This document shows, in pieces, positions 34,183 to 42,559 of a DNA stretch of 64,000 nucleotides. The position numbers were made by a program, and so were the translations under genes. The notes below the pieces were generated by a model. That model did no database searches. It was not told the origin of the DNA and saw nothing but the letters and a program-made list of their open reading frames with translations. Origin of the DNA: RPQJ01 sp963732415 (lineage in GTDB: Bacteria; Pseudomonadota; Gammaproteobacteria; Steroidobacterales; Steroidobacteraceae). Each line of letters begins with the position of its first letter. Positions within the stretch are counted from its first letter, which is position 1. Location: the NCBI GenBank assembly GCA_963732415.1, contig CAVSZK010000021.1, positions 310,001 to 374,000 on the forward strand. The letters are read 5' to 3'.

Positions 34183-35499
34183 ATGCCGACCGGCCCCCGT
34201 TTCCTGCGCCTCGGCGACTGGCTCGCCTGGCAGCAGGCGTTGCACCCAAATGCGATTGACCTCGGCCTGGACCGGGCGCGTCGCGTGCTGGTACGCACCG
34301 GGTGGCAACCTCCATCTTGTCCGGTCATCACGGTGGGCGGCACCAACGGCAAGGGTTCCTGCGTGGCGATGCTCGCCTCGATACTTCAGGCCTCGGGCCG
34401 GCGGGTCGCGACCTTTACGTCGCCGCACCTGGTTGACTACCGCGAGCGAATCCGCATGGATGGCGAGTCGGTGTCCGCAGCGTCGCTGCTCGCGGCGTTC
34501 GAGCGCATCGCAGATGCGCTCGACACCGATTCACTCACGTACTTCGAGTTCAATGCCCTTGCCGCGCTGCTGATTTTCGAGACCGCCGCGCCCGATGCGA
34601 TCGTGCTGGAGGTCGGCATGGGTGGCCGACTCGACACGGTCAACCTGGTGGATGCCGATGCGTCGATCATCGTGTCGGTCGGCCTCGACCACATGGAGTG
34701 GCTCGGGACCGACCTGGAAAGCGTGGGTCGTGAGAAGGCCGGGATAATGAGGCGCGGGCGGCCGGCGATCGTCGGCACTGCGACGCCGCCGCGCTCGGTA
34801 CTTGAGGTCGCGGAGTCGGTCGGCGCGGAACTGGTGCTTCGTGGCCGCGATTTCGACGGCATCGAGCGGCCCGGAGGCACATGGCGTTACCACGACGCCG
34901 CAGGCGAGTTCGACTTTCTGCCGGTCCCGGCGCTCGCCGGGGTCGTGCAGATCGGCAACGCGGCAGCCGCGCTGGCCGCGCTGCGGTCCCTGCGCGGACG
35001 GCTCACGCTGTCGCGGTTCGCGGTGGAGGAGGGGCTCAGGCGCGTGTGGCTCCCCGGGCGGTTCCAGCGCATTGCCGACCCGCGCGGATTCGAGTGGGTG
35101 CTCGACGTGGCGCACAACCCTGACGCCGCGAGGACGCTGGCAGCCAACCTTGCGCGCTACCCGGTGACAGGACGTACCGTCGCCATCTGCGGCATGCTCG
35201 GCGACAAGGACGTAGAGGAAGTCTCGGGAATCCTGCGCACATGTGCTGGGCGCTGGATCGCGGTGGATATCGATGGTCCGCGGGGCCTGCGCGATCACGC
35301 GCTCGCCGCCCGCGCCGCGGCCAGTGGAGTCACGATGGAGCATGGCGGGGCCGTGGCCGGGGCAATGACACTTGCCGCCGCCGGTGCCGGGAAGGGAGAC
35401 CGGGTCGTGGTGTTCGGGTCGTTCCATACGGTAGGGCCGGCGCTCGAGCACCTGCGGCAATTACGACCGGACGGCGCGAACCAGCCGGTCTGGCTATAA
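34183..35499 (+). CDS. folC: Bifunctional folylpolyglutamate/dihydrofolate synthase
   Basis: Adds glutamate to dihydropteroate and to folates. The 438-residue protein has the ATP-binding VGGTNGKGSCVAML (about 48-61), FTSPHLVDYRERIRMDGE, and the Mg site in EVGMGGRLDTVN. GLDHMEWLG (with a D-H pair) and DVAHNPDAA follow. The 3' end contains a perfect TATAAT overlapping the stop region, just before the SPOR gene. Confidence 0.96.
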   Translation: MPTGPRFLRLGDWLAWQQALHPNAIDLGLDRARRVLVRTGWQPPSCPVITVGGTNGKGSCVAMLASILQASGRRVATFTSPHLVDYRERIRMDGESVSAASLLAAFERIADALDTDSLTYFEFNALAALLIFETAAPDAIVLEVGMGGRLDTVNLVDADASIIVSVGLDHMEWLGTDLESVGREKAGIMRRGRPAIVGTATPPRSVLEVAESVGAELVLRGRDFDGIERPGGTWRYHDAAGEFDFLPVPALAGVVQIGNAAAALAALRSLRGRLTLSRFAVEEGLRRVWLPGRFQRIADPRGFEWVLDVAHNPDAARTLAANLARYPVTGRTVAICGMLGDKDVEEVSGILRTCAGRWIAVDIDGPRGLRDHALAARAAASGVTMEHGGAVAGAMTLAAAGAGKGDRVVVFGSFHTVGPALEHLRQLRPDGANQPVWL

Positions 35500-35500
35500 T
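35495..35500 (+). promoter_or_regulatory. consensus -10 box immediately before the SPOR gene
   Basis: TATAAT lies 6 nt from the ATG at 35507 and overlaps the folC stop codon. If used, the transcript would start near the ATG and be nearly leaderless. No good -35 was found, so it may be chance. Confidence 0.3.
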
Positions 35501-35506
35501 TTTCAA

Positions 35507-36190
35507 ATGGACCAAGCGCTCAAGGCGAGACTGATAGGTGCGGCCGTGCTGGTGGCACTGGCGGTGTTGTTGATTCCCGAGCTACTGACGGGCCGAAAGC
35601 CGGCCAGTACCGAGGATGCAGCGGCCGCCGTCGCGCCCGGTACCCGGACATTCACCATCGAGCTGGCCGGTTCCAGCCCGGACACCGCACCGGCCGCGAA
35701 ATCGGTCCCAGCCCCAGCCCAGGCCCCAGCCCCGGCGCCAGAAGTCCTACCCGGGCAGGCGGCGTCCACTGCGGCGCCAGGCAATTCAGCTAGTCCAGCG
35801 GCCGGCGCGAAACCGCAGGCAGAGCCGGATTCCGTGTCTCGCGCTCCGGCAGGCGGCAAGCCCGTCGATCGGGCCTCGACGCCTGGCACGGGGCCGTCGA
35901 CGCCCGCTCCGTCGCCGGTTCCTGCCGCGAGCCCCGATGCCAGGCCGGGCGCCGCGCGCAGCGGATGGTCGGTCCAGGTCGGGGCATTCAGCACGCGGGA
36001 CAAGGCTGAAAAGCTGGCAGGAGAACTCAGGTCGGCAGGTTACCAGGCGTACTTGTCGCCGGTTACGAAGTCCGGCAAGACGCTGCAGCGCGTTCGCGTC
36101 GGGCCGGAGGCCAACCGTTCCAGCGCGGAGGGACTTGCTGTAAAGCTGAAGGCCCGCGGCCTGCCGGTGGCCGTGGTCGCAGGCGATTGA
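35507..36190 (+). CDS. dedD: SPOR domain protein, DedD-like
   Basis: A 227-residue bitopic inner-membrane protein. A short cytoplasmic N-terminus leads into a transmembrane segment (LIGAAVLVALAVLLIPELL, about 9-27). A periplasmic Ala/Pro-rich linker (about 40-145) follows, then a C-terminal SPOR domain (SGWSVQVGAFSTRDKAEKL onward, about 148-227). SPOR domains bind denuded septal glycan, so the protein should localise to the division site. It keeps the DedD position between folC and cvpA. The gene symbol rests on synteny and architecture. Confidence 0.88.
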   Translation: MDQALKARLIGAAVLVALAVLLIPELLTGRKPASTEDAAAAVAPGTRTFTIELAGSSPDTAPAAKSVPAPAQAPAPAPEVLPGQAASTAAPGNSASPAAGAKPQAEPDSVSRAPAGGKPVDRASTPGTGPSTPAPSPVPAASPDARPGAARSGWSVQVGAFSTRDKAEKLAGELRSAGYQAYLSPVTKSGKTLQRVRVGPEANRSSAEGLAVKLKARGLPVAVVAGD

Positions 36191-36201
36191 CCATGCTCTG
36201 G

Positions 36202-36207
36202 TAGACT
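36202..36207 (+). promoter_or_regulatory. candidate -10 box for cvpA-purF
   Basis: TAGACT followed by GCCGCGC, 46 bp before cvpA. No PurR-like site was recognised. Confidence 0.35.
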
Positions 36208-36252
36208 GCCGCGCTTCGTAGTGGTTGTGCCGGGCACCAGGATACGTTTCGC

Positions 36253-36756
36253 ATGACGACAGTCGATTACATCATTGTGGGCGCGCTCATCCTGTCCACG
36301 ATGTTTGGCGCAATTCGCGGGTTTCTGCGCGAGTCGGTGGCGCTGCTCGGCTGGCTGGTCGGCCTCTGGCTCGCCTGGCGGTACGCGGACCGCGTCGAGC
36401 CGTATCTCGGTGGCGCCATGCGGGATACGCTGCTGCAGCCCTGGGTGGCTCGCATGCTGGTCCTGTTTGCCGTGGTGGTGGCGGCGTGGCTGCTGGGCAG
36501 CCTGCTCAGCTACCTCGTGCAGCGGTCTGGCCTCACGCTGGGCATGGACAGGCTGCTTGGCGGGCTGTTCGGCGTCGTCCGAGGCGCGGTGATCGTCGGT
36601 TTCGCCGTGATGCTCGGCCAGGCAGCAGAGCTGCAGGACGAAGCCTGGTGGCGGGCCAGCAGCCTGATGCCGCTGGGCCAGGAAATGGCCACCGTACTGG
36701 GCGGCTACGTCGAGACCGGCCGCGAATTCGTGCAAGACACCCTCCCGGAATTGTGA
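36253..36756 (+). CDS. cvpA: CvpA family inner-membrane protein
   Basis: A 167-residue integral membrane protein with about four hydrophobic segments: DYIIVGALILSTMFGAIRG, SVALLGWLVGLWLAW, ARMLVLFAVVVAAWLLG and VVRGAVIVGFAVML. It was named from colicin V production in E. coli and is linked to envelope stress or bile resistance. It lies 9 bp before purF, the classical cvpA-purF pair, and is almost certainly cotranscribed. Its biochemical role is unknown. Confidence 0.94.
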   Translation: MTTVDYIIVGALILSTMFGAIRGFLRESVALLGWLVGLWLAWRYADRVEPYLGGAMRDTLLQPWVARMLVLFAVVVAAWLLGSLLSYLVQRSGLTLGMDRLLGGLFGVVRGAVIVGFAVMLGQAAELQDEAWWRASSLMPLGQEMATVLGGYVETGREFVQDTLPEL

Positions 36757-36765
36757 GGCAGGACC

Positions 36766-38289
36766 ATGTGCGGCATCGTCGGCATCGTCGGCAGCACCCC
36801 TGTCAACCAGCAGATCTATGACGCGCTGACCGTGCTGCAGCATCGCGGGCAGGACGCGGCGGGAATAATGACCGCGCAGGCCGGCGAACTGTTCATGCGC
36901 AAGGACATCGGCCTGGTGAGGGATGTATTCCAGCAGCGACACATGCTGCAGCTCAAGGGCAACAGCGGCATCGGCCACGTGCGTTACCCGACGGCCGGTT
37001 GCGACAGCTCGGACGAAGCGCAGCCGTTTTACGTCAATTCGCCGTTTGGGATCTGCCTCGCGCATAACGGCAACCTCACCAACGCGACCGACCTGGCCGA
37101 CGTACTGACTCGCGAAGACCGGCGTCACCTCAACACCACGTCGGACTCGGAGGTGTTGCTGAACGTTCTCGCCAGCGAACTGCAGCGCTTCGGCACGCCG
37201 CGGGCGACGCCGGCCGACATCTTCGCCGCGATCTCCGCCGTGTATCGTCGCGTCCGGGGCGGCTACGCGGTGGTTGCGATGATCATGGGCCACGGCGTCG
37301 TCGGCTTCCGTGATCCGAATGGCATCCGCCCGCTGGTGATCGGCACGCGCGAGGGCGCGCGCGGCCGGGAGTACATGCTCGCCTCCGAGAGCGTGGCCCT
37401 CGACCAGGCCGGGTACCGGCGGCTGCGCGACGTGGGACCAGGCGAGGCCGTGTTCATGGACGAACAGGGTCACATGCACAGCCAGCAGTGCGTCGCGGCG
37501 CCACGCCACACGCCCTGTATCTTCGAGTACGTCTACTTCGCGCGACCCGACTCGATCATGGACAACATCTCGGTCTACAAGGCCCGGATGCGCATGGGCG
37601 AGCTGCTGGCCGAGAAGATCCGATGCGAGCGGCCCGACCACGACATCGACGTCGTGATACCGGTGCCGGACACCAGCCGCACCAGCGCGTTGCAGGTTGC
37701 CCAGCTGCTGGGCGTGAAATATCGCGAGGGCTTCATCAAGAACCGCTACATCGGCCGCACGTTCATCATGCCGGGCCAGGAGCAGCGATCGAGGTCGGTA
37801 CGCAGCAAGTTGAACGCCATCGATCTGGAGTTTCGCGGCCGTAACGTGCTGCTGGTCGACGATTCGATCGTGCGCGGCACGACGTCCGCGCAGATCATCG
37901 AGGTTGCGCGCGAGGCGGGCGCCCGCAAGGTGTATTTCGCCTCGGCCGCGCCGCCGGTGCGTTATCCCAACGTCTACGGCATCGACATGCCGGCGGCATC
38001 GGAGCTGGTCGCTGCCGGCCGTACCGAGCAGGAGGTCGCGCGGATCATCGGTGCCGACTGGCTGATCTACCAGGACCTCGACGACCTGGTGCGTGCCGTG
38101 CGCCATCACGACGCGCAGGTCACCGAGTTCGACACTTCGTGCTTCTCCGGCGAGTACGTGACCGGCGACATCACGCCTGAGTACCTCGCGCGGCTGCAGG
38201 CGGAGAGGTCCGACCTGGCCAAGACCGAGCGCAGCACGTCGAGCGGCAGCGGCGGGCGTGGCCCGCTCAGGGTCGTCGGCGGACCGTGA
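36766..38289 (+). CDS. purF: Amidophosphoribosyltransferase
   Basis: First committed step of purine synthesis: PRPP plus glutamine to phosphoribosylamine. The 507-residue enzyme has the N-terminal nucleophile C2 (MCGIVGIVG), with no propeptide to remove. GNSGIGHVRYPTAG and the glutaminase RxxxxxNGN-like AHNGNLTN follow. The PRTase site is VLLVDDSIVRGTTS. The E. coli-type length without Fe-S cysteines fits. It follows cvpA and precedes a receiver-kinase fusion by 16 bp, so the latter may be in the same transcript. Confidence 0.97.
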   Translation: MCGIVGIVGSTPVNQQIYDALTVLQHRGQDAAGIMTAQAGELFMRKDIGLVRDVFQQRHMLQLKGNSGIGHVRYPTAGCDSSDEAQPFYVNSPFGICLAHNGNLTNATDLADVLTREDRRHLNTTSDSEVLLNVLASELQRFGTPRATPADIFAAISAVYRRVRGGYAVVAMIMGHGVVGFRDPNGIRPLVIGTREGARGREYMLASESVALDQAGYRRLRDVGPGEAVFMDEQGHMHSQQCVAAPRHTPCIFEYVYFARPDSIMDNISVYKARMRMGELLAEKIRCERPDHDIDVVIPVPDTSRTSALQVAQLLGVKYREGFIKNRYIGRTFIMPGQEQRSRSVRSKLNAIDLEFRGRNVLLVDDSIVRGTTSAQIIEVAREAGARKVYFASAAPPVRYPNVYGIDMPAASELVAAGRTEQEVARIIGADWLIYQDLDDLVRAVRHHDAQVTEFDTSCFSGEYVTGDITPEYLARLQAERSDLAKTERSTSSGSGGRGPLRVVGGP

Positions 38290-38305
38290 ACGGCCGCGCG
38301 GGGGC

Positions 38306-39544
38306 ATGACAGTCAGGGCGCTCATCGTCAGCGATCGGCCTGACTACCGGCAGCTGCTCGCCCATCACATGACGGTTGAGTGGCTCGACGCACTCCCGGC
38401 CGAATACGAACCGGCGACGCGCGGCCGGCTGCAGGCCTCATTTCGCGGCTCCGTCTACGACGTCGTGCTGCTCGACCACGAGGTGCAGGGCGGTCGCGGA
38501 CTCGAATGGCTCGAGGACCTGAGCGATCGCGCGGGGTTTCCGCCGATCGTCTATTTCGCGCCGCAGGGCGACGAGCGTGGGATGAGTGCCGGTGCCTCGC
38601 GGGTGCTGGCGAGGATGGAGTTCGATCACGAGCAGTTCGCCGCTGCCCTGCGCGAGGCGCTGGTCGAGCGGCACAACGTACTGGCCGACACCTCGCGAGC
38701 CGCGCTCGAGCCGCCGCCGCCGGACAGGTTCGGGTCGGTGCGAATCCGCGGCTATCGATGCGTTCGCCGCATCGCGGTGGGCGGATCGTCCAGCGTATTC
38801 CTGGCCAGGGTCGAGGGCACTGACGAGGCGCGGGTCCTCAAGGTGTTCCGGCAGGTGCCCGATGCGGTGGAGGGCACGACGACATTCGACCGTTTCCTGC
38901 GCGAGTTCGACCTCGCGGCCCGCCTAGATCACCCCAACATCGCGCGTATCTACGACCTCGGCGTGGCCGACGACCACGTCTACCTGGCGATGGAGTACTT
39001 CCCTGGCGGAGACCTGCGCTCGCGGATGCGCGGGCCGCTGCCGTGGCGCGATGCACTCGTGTACGTGCGCCAGCTCGCAGCGGCGCTGGGTGCACTTCAC
39101 GACATCGGCGTGCTTCACCGGGACGTAAAGCCCGGCAACGTGCTGCTTCGCGGCGACGGCAGCGCTGCATTCATCGACTTCGGGCTGGCGAGGCAGCTCG
39201 ACCTGGAAAGCGACATCACCGGTAACGGCGCGATTTTCGGCACGCCGCACTACATGAGCCCGGAGCAGGGGCACGGTCTCACGCTCGACGGGCGCAGTGA
39301 CATCTACAGCCTCGGCATCGTGCTGCACGAGATGCTCACCGGCGCGAAGCCGTTCCGCGCCGAGACGCCACTGGCGGTGATCTACATGCACGCCAACGAG
39401 CCGCTGCCGCGCCTGCCGCAGCCGGTCGCCCACCTGCAGCCACTGCTCGATGCACTGCTTGCCAAGCGGGCACCTGACCGGCCGGCCACGGCCGCCGAGC
39501 TCATCGCGAGAGTGGACGAACTGCTCGGCCAGGCAGCGGCCTGA
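38306..39544 (+). CDS. Receiver-domain / serine-threonine kinase fusion
   Basis: A 412-residue soluble protein. Residues 1-125 resemble a response-regulator receiver (VRALIVSD start, D57 in VVLLDHE at the phosphoacceptor position). The Hanks-type kinase domain spans about 147-410: loop VGGSSS, VLKV with K179, HRDVKPGN with D273, DFG at 291-293, YMSPEQ. All catalytic residues are present. The usual receiver lysine near the end of the fold is not obvious, so phosphorylation is uncertain. The ATG at 38306 is preferred over an upstream in-frame start inside purF. It overlaps the miaE start by 1 bp (TGATG). Confidence 0.87.
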   Translation: MTVRALIVSDRPDYRQLLAHHMTVEWLDALPAEYEPATRGRLQASFRGSVYDVVLLDHEVQGGRGLEWLEDLSDRAGFPPIVYFAPQGDERGMSAGASRVLARMEFDHEQFAAALREALVERHNVLADTSRAALEPPPPDRFGSVRIRGYRCVRRIAVGGSSSVFLARVEGTDEARVLKVFRQVPDAVEGTTTFDRFLREFDLAARLDHPNIARIYDLGVADDHVYLAMEYFPGGDLRSRMRGPLPWRDALVYVRQLAAALGALHDIGVLHRDVKPGNVLLRGDGSAAFIDFGLARQLDLESDITGNGAIFGTPHYMSPEQGHGLTLDGRSDIYSLGIVLHEMLTGAKPFRAETPLAVIYMHANEPLPRLPQPVAHLQPLLDALLAKRAPDRPATAAELIARVDELLGQAAA

Positions 39545-40134
39545 TGTCCGCGCCGGGCGACATGCTGGCTGCGCCGACCGATCCGGCGTGGTTCGCGGCC
39601 GCGGTCGGGCGCGTCGACGAGCTGCTGATAGATCATGCGAACTGCGAGAAGAAGGCAGCGTCCACCGCACTGTCGATCATGTTCGCCTACCCGGAAGACT
39701 TCGAGCTGGCCGATCGCATGTCCCGGCTCGCGCGCGAGGAGCTGCGGCATTTCGAGCTGGTCCAGCAGAAGTTCACGCAGCTCGGCATCGAATTCCGGCG
39801 CCTTTCGCCGTCGCGTTATGCGGATGGCCTGCGGCGTGCGCTGCGCCGGATGGAGCCGGGGCGTCGCGTGGACCTGCTGCTCTGCGGGGCGCTGATCGAG
39901 GCGCGTTCGCATGAGCGATTCGTAGGGCTGGTCGAGCGCCTGCCCGCACCACTGGCGGAGTTCTACGCTTCGCTTGCGGCCGCAGAGTCGCGACATGCCG
40001 GGCTGTACCTGAGGCTGGCCGACAAGCGAGGGCCGGACGCGGCGTCGCGGCTTGGGCAGCTGGCGGTGGTGGAGGCGGAACTCGCGACCTCGCCGGATCC
40101 GCAGTTCCGGTTTCACTCGGGGACGCCGGCGTAA
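39544..40134 (+). CDS. miaE: tRNA-(ms2io6A37) hydroxylase MiaE
   Basis: A non-haem diiron monooxygenase that hydroxylates the isopentenyl group of ms2i6A37 in tRNA. The 196-residue ferritin-like protein shows ligand motifs LLIDHANCEKKAAS, REELRHFELVQ, LIEARSHERF and AAAESRHAGLYL, each giving Glu or ExxH ligands. RVDLLLCGALIEARS is a family marker. Its ATG overlaps the kinase stop, so the two are translationally coupled, which is an unusual pairing. A hairpin repeat follows 19 bp downstream and may end transcription. Confidence 0.93.
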   Translation: MSAPGDMLAAPTDPAWFAAAVGRVDELLIDHANCEKKAASTALSIMFAYPEDFELADRMSRLAREELRHFELVQQKFTQLGIEFRRLSPSRYADGLRRALRRMEPGRRVDLLLCGALIEARSHERFVGLVERLPAPLAEFYASLAAAESRHAGLYLRLADKRGPDAASRLGQLAVVEAELATSPDPQFRFHSGTPA

Positions 40135-40152
40135 CCCAGCGGCGCCGGCGAA

Positions 40153-40267
40153 GCCTTTCGGGGTGGGGTGATCCATCCCGGGGCGTCGCGCGGCATGGAC
40201 GCCGCGCGCGAGCCCCCAGGGACGGGTTCATGGCGTCCCCGGGATGGATCACCCCACCCCGAAAGGC
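40153..40267 (+). repeat. hairpin repeat copy D with perfect 31-bp arms
   Basis: The outer arms 40153-40183 and 40237-40267 are perfect 31-bp inverted repeats. Between them are two small hairpins: CGCGCGGC/GCCGCGCG with loop ATGGAC, and GGGACG/CGTCCC. The whole can fold as a long stem carrying two arms. It lies between the convergent miaE and lpxH genes, where it could act on both transcripts. Confidence 0.92.
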
Positions 40268-40283
40268 GGGAAGCCGCCTCGGG

Positions 40284-41006
40284 TCAGCGCGGCAACGAGC
40301 GCAACTGGAATCCGTCCGGCGACCACGCGAGCACGCTGCCCTGCGTGTGCCAGTCGCCGAGCACGATGCGGCGCACCTCTTCGCCGTCCACGACGAACTC
40401 GTGCACCGCCGGGCGGTGTGTGTGGCCGTGGATCATCGTCGCGACGCCGGTCGCGCGAAACGTCTCGGCGACCGCCTGCGCATTCACGTCCATGATCTCG
40501 GGCGCCGTGGCGCCGGTGTGCATGCGGCTGCCTTCGCGCATCCGCTGCGCCAGCGCGCGCCGCCGCGCCAGGCTCAGGTGCTCCAGCGTCCATTTCACTA
40601 TCGGGTTGCGCACGATGCGCCGCAGGCGCTGGTAGCTGGTGTCGTCGGCGCAGAGCAGGTCGCCGTGCATCAGCAGCACGCGCTCGCCCTGGACCTCGAT
40701 GATCGTGCCATCGTCGATCAGCCGGGCACCGGTCGCCTCGCAGAAGCGCCGCCCGATCAGGAAATCGCGATTGCCGTGCATTACGTAGCAGGGCACGCCC
40801 GAATCCGTCAGGCGCCGCAGCGCCGCGACGATGTCCCGTGCTGCCGGATCGGGGTCGTCGTCGCCGAGCCAGACCTCGAACAGGTCTCCTAGCACGTACA
40901 GCGCGTCGGCGGAGCGCGCCTCGCCGTCCAGGAAGGCCACGAACTGCCGGGCGATCTCGGGAGATTCGGGGTCGAGGTGCAGGTCGGAGATGAAAAGTGT
41001 CGTCAC
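40284..41006 (-). CDS. lpxH: UDP-2,3-diacylglucosamine pyrophosphatase LpxH
   Basis: Hydrolyses UDP-2,3-diacylglucosamine to lipid X, the fourth step of lipid A synthesis, at the inner membrane. The 240-residue calcineurin-like phosphoesterase has DLHL near the N-terminus, GDLFEVWLGDD, HGNRDFL, LMHGD and HGHTHRP. The GTG at 41006 gives the right length; the open frame reaches further but without homology. It is divergent from gltX. Confidence 0.95.
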   Translation of the reverse strand: MTTLFISDLHLDPESPEIARQFVAFLDGEARSADALYVLGDLFEVWLGDDDPDPAARDIVAALRRLTDSGVPCYVMHGNRDFLIGRRFCEATGARLIDDGTIIEVQGERVLLMHGDLLCADDTSYQRLRRIVRNPIVKWTLEHLSLARRRALAQRMREGSRMHTGATAPEIMDVNAQAVAETFRATGVATMIHGHTHRPAVHEFVVDGEEVRRIVLGDWHTQGSVLAWSPDGFQLRSLPR

Positions 41007-41089
41007 GGTGCTTTGCGCCTGGAGATGACGGATGTTACGGCGTACCGGCGCGCGCCGGCCAGCGCCGGGGCTGCCAGCCCGGGATCCGG

Positions 41090-41095
41090 TAAGAT
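41090..41095 (+). promoter_or_regulatory. candidate -10 box for gltX
   Basis: TAAGAT followed by GCGCGG, only 8 nt before the ATG at 41104. If used, the gltX mRNA would have almost no leader. Confidence 0.3.
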
Positions 41096-41103
41096 GCGCG
41101 GCC

Positions 41104-42531
41104 ATGTCGAATGCGCCCCAGACCACGCGATTCGCGCCGAGCCCGACTGGCCGCCTGCACGTCGGCAATGCCCGGACCGCGCTCTTCAACCATCTCGCCG
41201 CGCGATCGAGCGGCGGCCGCATGGTGCTGCGCGTGGAGGACACCGACGCGGAGCGCAGCGAGGAGCGCCACCTCGAGCAGTTGCTCGCCGACCTGCGCTG
41301 GCTCGGCGTCGAGTGGGACGAAGGCCCCGACGTCGGTGGCCCGCTGGGCCCGTACCGGCAGAGCGAGCGCGGTTCGCTTCATGCCGAGGCCACTGCGCGT
41401 CTGCGCCAGTCGGGCCTGGCGTACCCGTGCTTCTGCACGCCGGAGGAGCTTTCGCTGTCGCGCCGCACGCAACTCGCCGCCGGTCGCCCGCCACGCTACG
41501 CCGGTACCTGCGCGGCGCTTGCGCCGGAAGAGGTGGAAAGACGTGTCGCCGCAGGACGGGAGTACGCGACGCGTTTCCGGGTCCAGCCGGGGCGCGTGGT
41601 CGAATTCGACGACCTGATCCACGGTACGCAGCGATTCGTGACCGACGACATCGGGGATTTCGTCGTGACTCGTGCCGATGGGTCTGCGGCGTTCTTCCTG
41701 GGCAATGCCGTGGACGATGCGGCAATGGGCGTCACGCTGGTGCTGCGCGGCGACGATCACCTTGCCAATACACCGCGACAGATCCTGCTGCTCGAGGCGC
41801 TGGGCCTGCCCGCGCCGCGCTTCGGGCACCTTCCGCTGGTGCTTGGTACATCGGGTGCGCCGCTGTCCAAGCGCGACGGTTCGGCAGGGCTGCACGATCT
41901 GCGCGAACAGGGCTACCTTCCCGGCGCGATCAGGAACTACCTGCTGCGGCTCGGGCACACCTGTGGCACCGATGCCTGGCTCGAGACCGGCGCGATGCCG
42001 TCGCATTTCGACCTCGGCCGCGTCAGTCGCTCGGCGGCTCATTTTGACGAAGCGCAGCTCAGGCACTGGCAGCGCGAAGCGGTAACGCACGCCGGGGTCG
42101 CCGAACTGCTCGAGTGGCTGGGCGCCAGGCTGGACGCGTTCGGCGATCCGCAGCGCAAGGCTGAATTCGTCTCGGTAGTGCGCGGCAACCTGCTGTTCCC
42201 GGCCGATGCCGATTCGCTGGTGGCCGTCGCCTGCGGCGCGATGACGAATGTCGAACCCGAAGCAGAGTCGGCGATTGCCGAAGCCGGCGGCGAATTCTTC
42301 GCCAGGGCGCTGGGCGAATGGATGGCCAACGCAGGTGACTTCAGGGCCTGGACGCGCACGGTCGGGGTGGCCACCGGCCGCAAGGGCGCAGCGCTTTACC
42401 TGCCGCTGCGTTCAGCGCTGACCGGCATGACGCACGGTCCCGAGCTTGCGCCGCTGACTGCGCTGATGGGGCGCGAACTCGTCGGCAAATTGCTGGCCGA
42501 TGCCGCGCGGCGGGCCGATTCGACGACGTGA
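41104..42531 (+). CDS. gltX: Glutamyl-tRNA synthetase
   Basis: A class I aminoacyl-tRNA synthetase charging tRNA-Glu. The 475-residue protein has the HIGH motif as HVGNAR in RFAPSPTGRLHVGNART, and the KMSKS motif as PLSKRDGS. Zinc-site cysteines are in YPCFC and the later TCAAL, as in the E. coli enzyme. The ATG at 41104 is chosen by homology; the frame is open further upstream. cysS follows after 28 bp, so the two synthetases are probably cotranscribed. A second GluRS elsewhere cannot be excluded. Confidence 0.95.
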   Translation: MSNAPQTTRFAPSPTGRLHVGNARTALFNHLAARSSGGRMVLRVEDTDAERSEERHLEQLLADLRWLGVEWDEGPDVGGPLGPYRQSERGSLHAEATARLRQSGLAYPCFCTPEELSLSRRTQLAAGRPPRYAGTCAALAPEEVERRVAAGREYATRFRVQPGRVVEFDDLIHGTQRFVTDDIGDFVVTRADGSAAFFLGNAVDDAAMGVTLVLRGDDHLANTPRQILLLEALGLPAPRFGHLPLVLGTSGAPLSKRDGSAGLHDLREQGYLPGAIRNYLLRLGHTCGTDAWLETGAMPSHFDLGRVSRSAAHFDEAQLRHWQREAVTHAGVAELLEWLGARLDAFGDPQRKAEFVSVVRGNLLFPADADSLVAVACGAMTNVEPEAESAIAEAGGEFFARALGEWMANAGDFRAWTRTVGVATGRKGAALYLPLRSALTGMTHGPELAPLTALMGRELVGKLLADAARRADSTT

Positions 42532-42559
42532 AGGAACAGGATTCCGGAGACACAGGACG

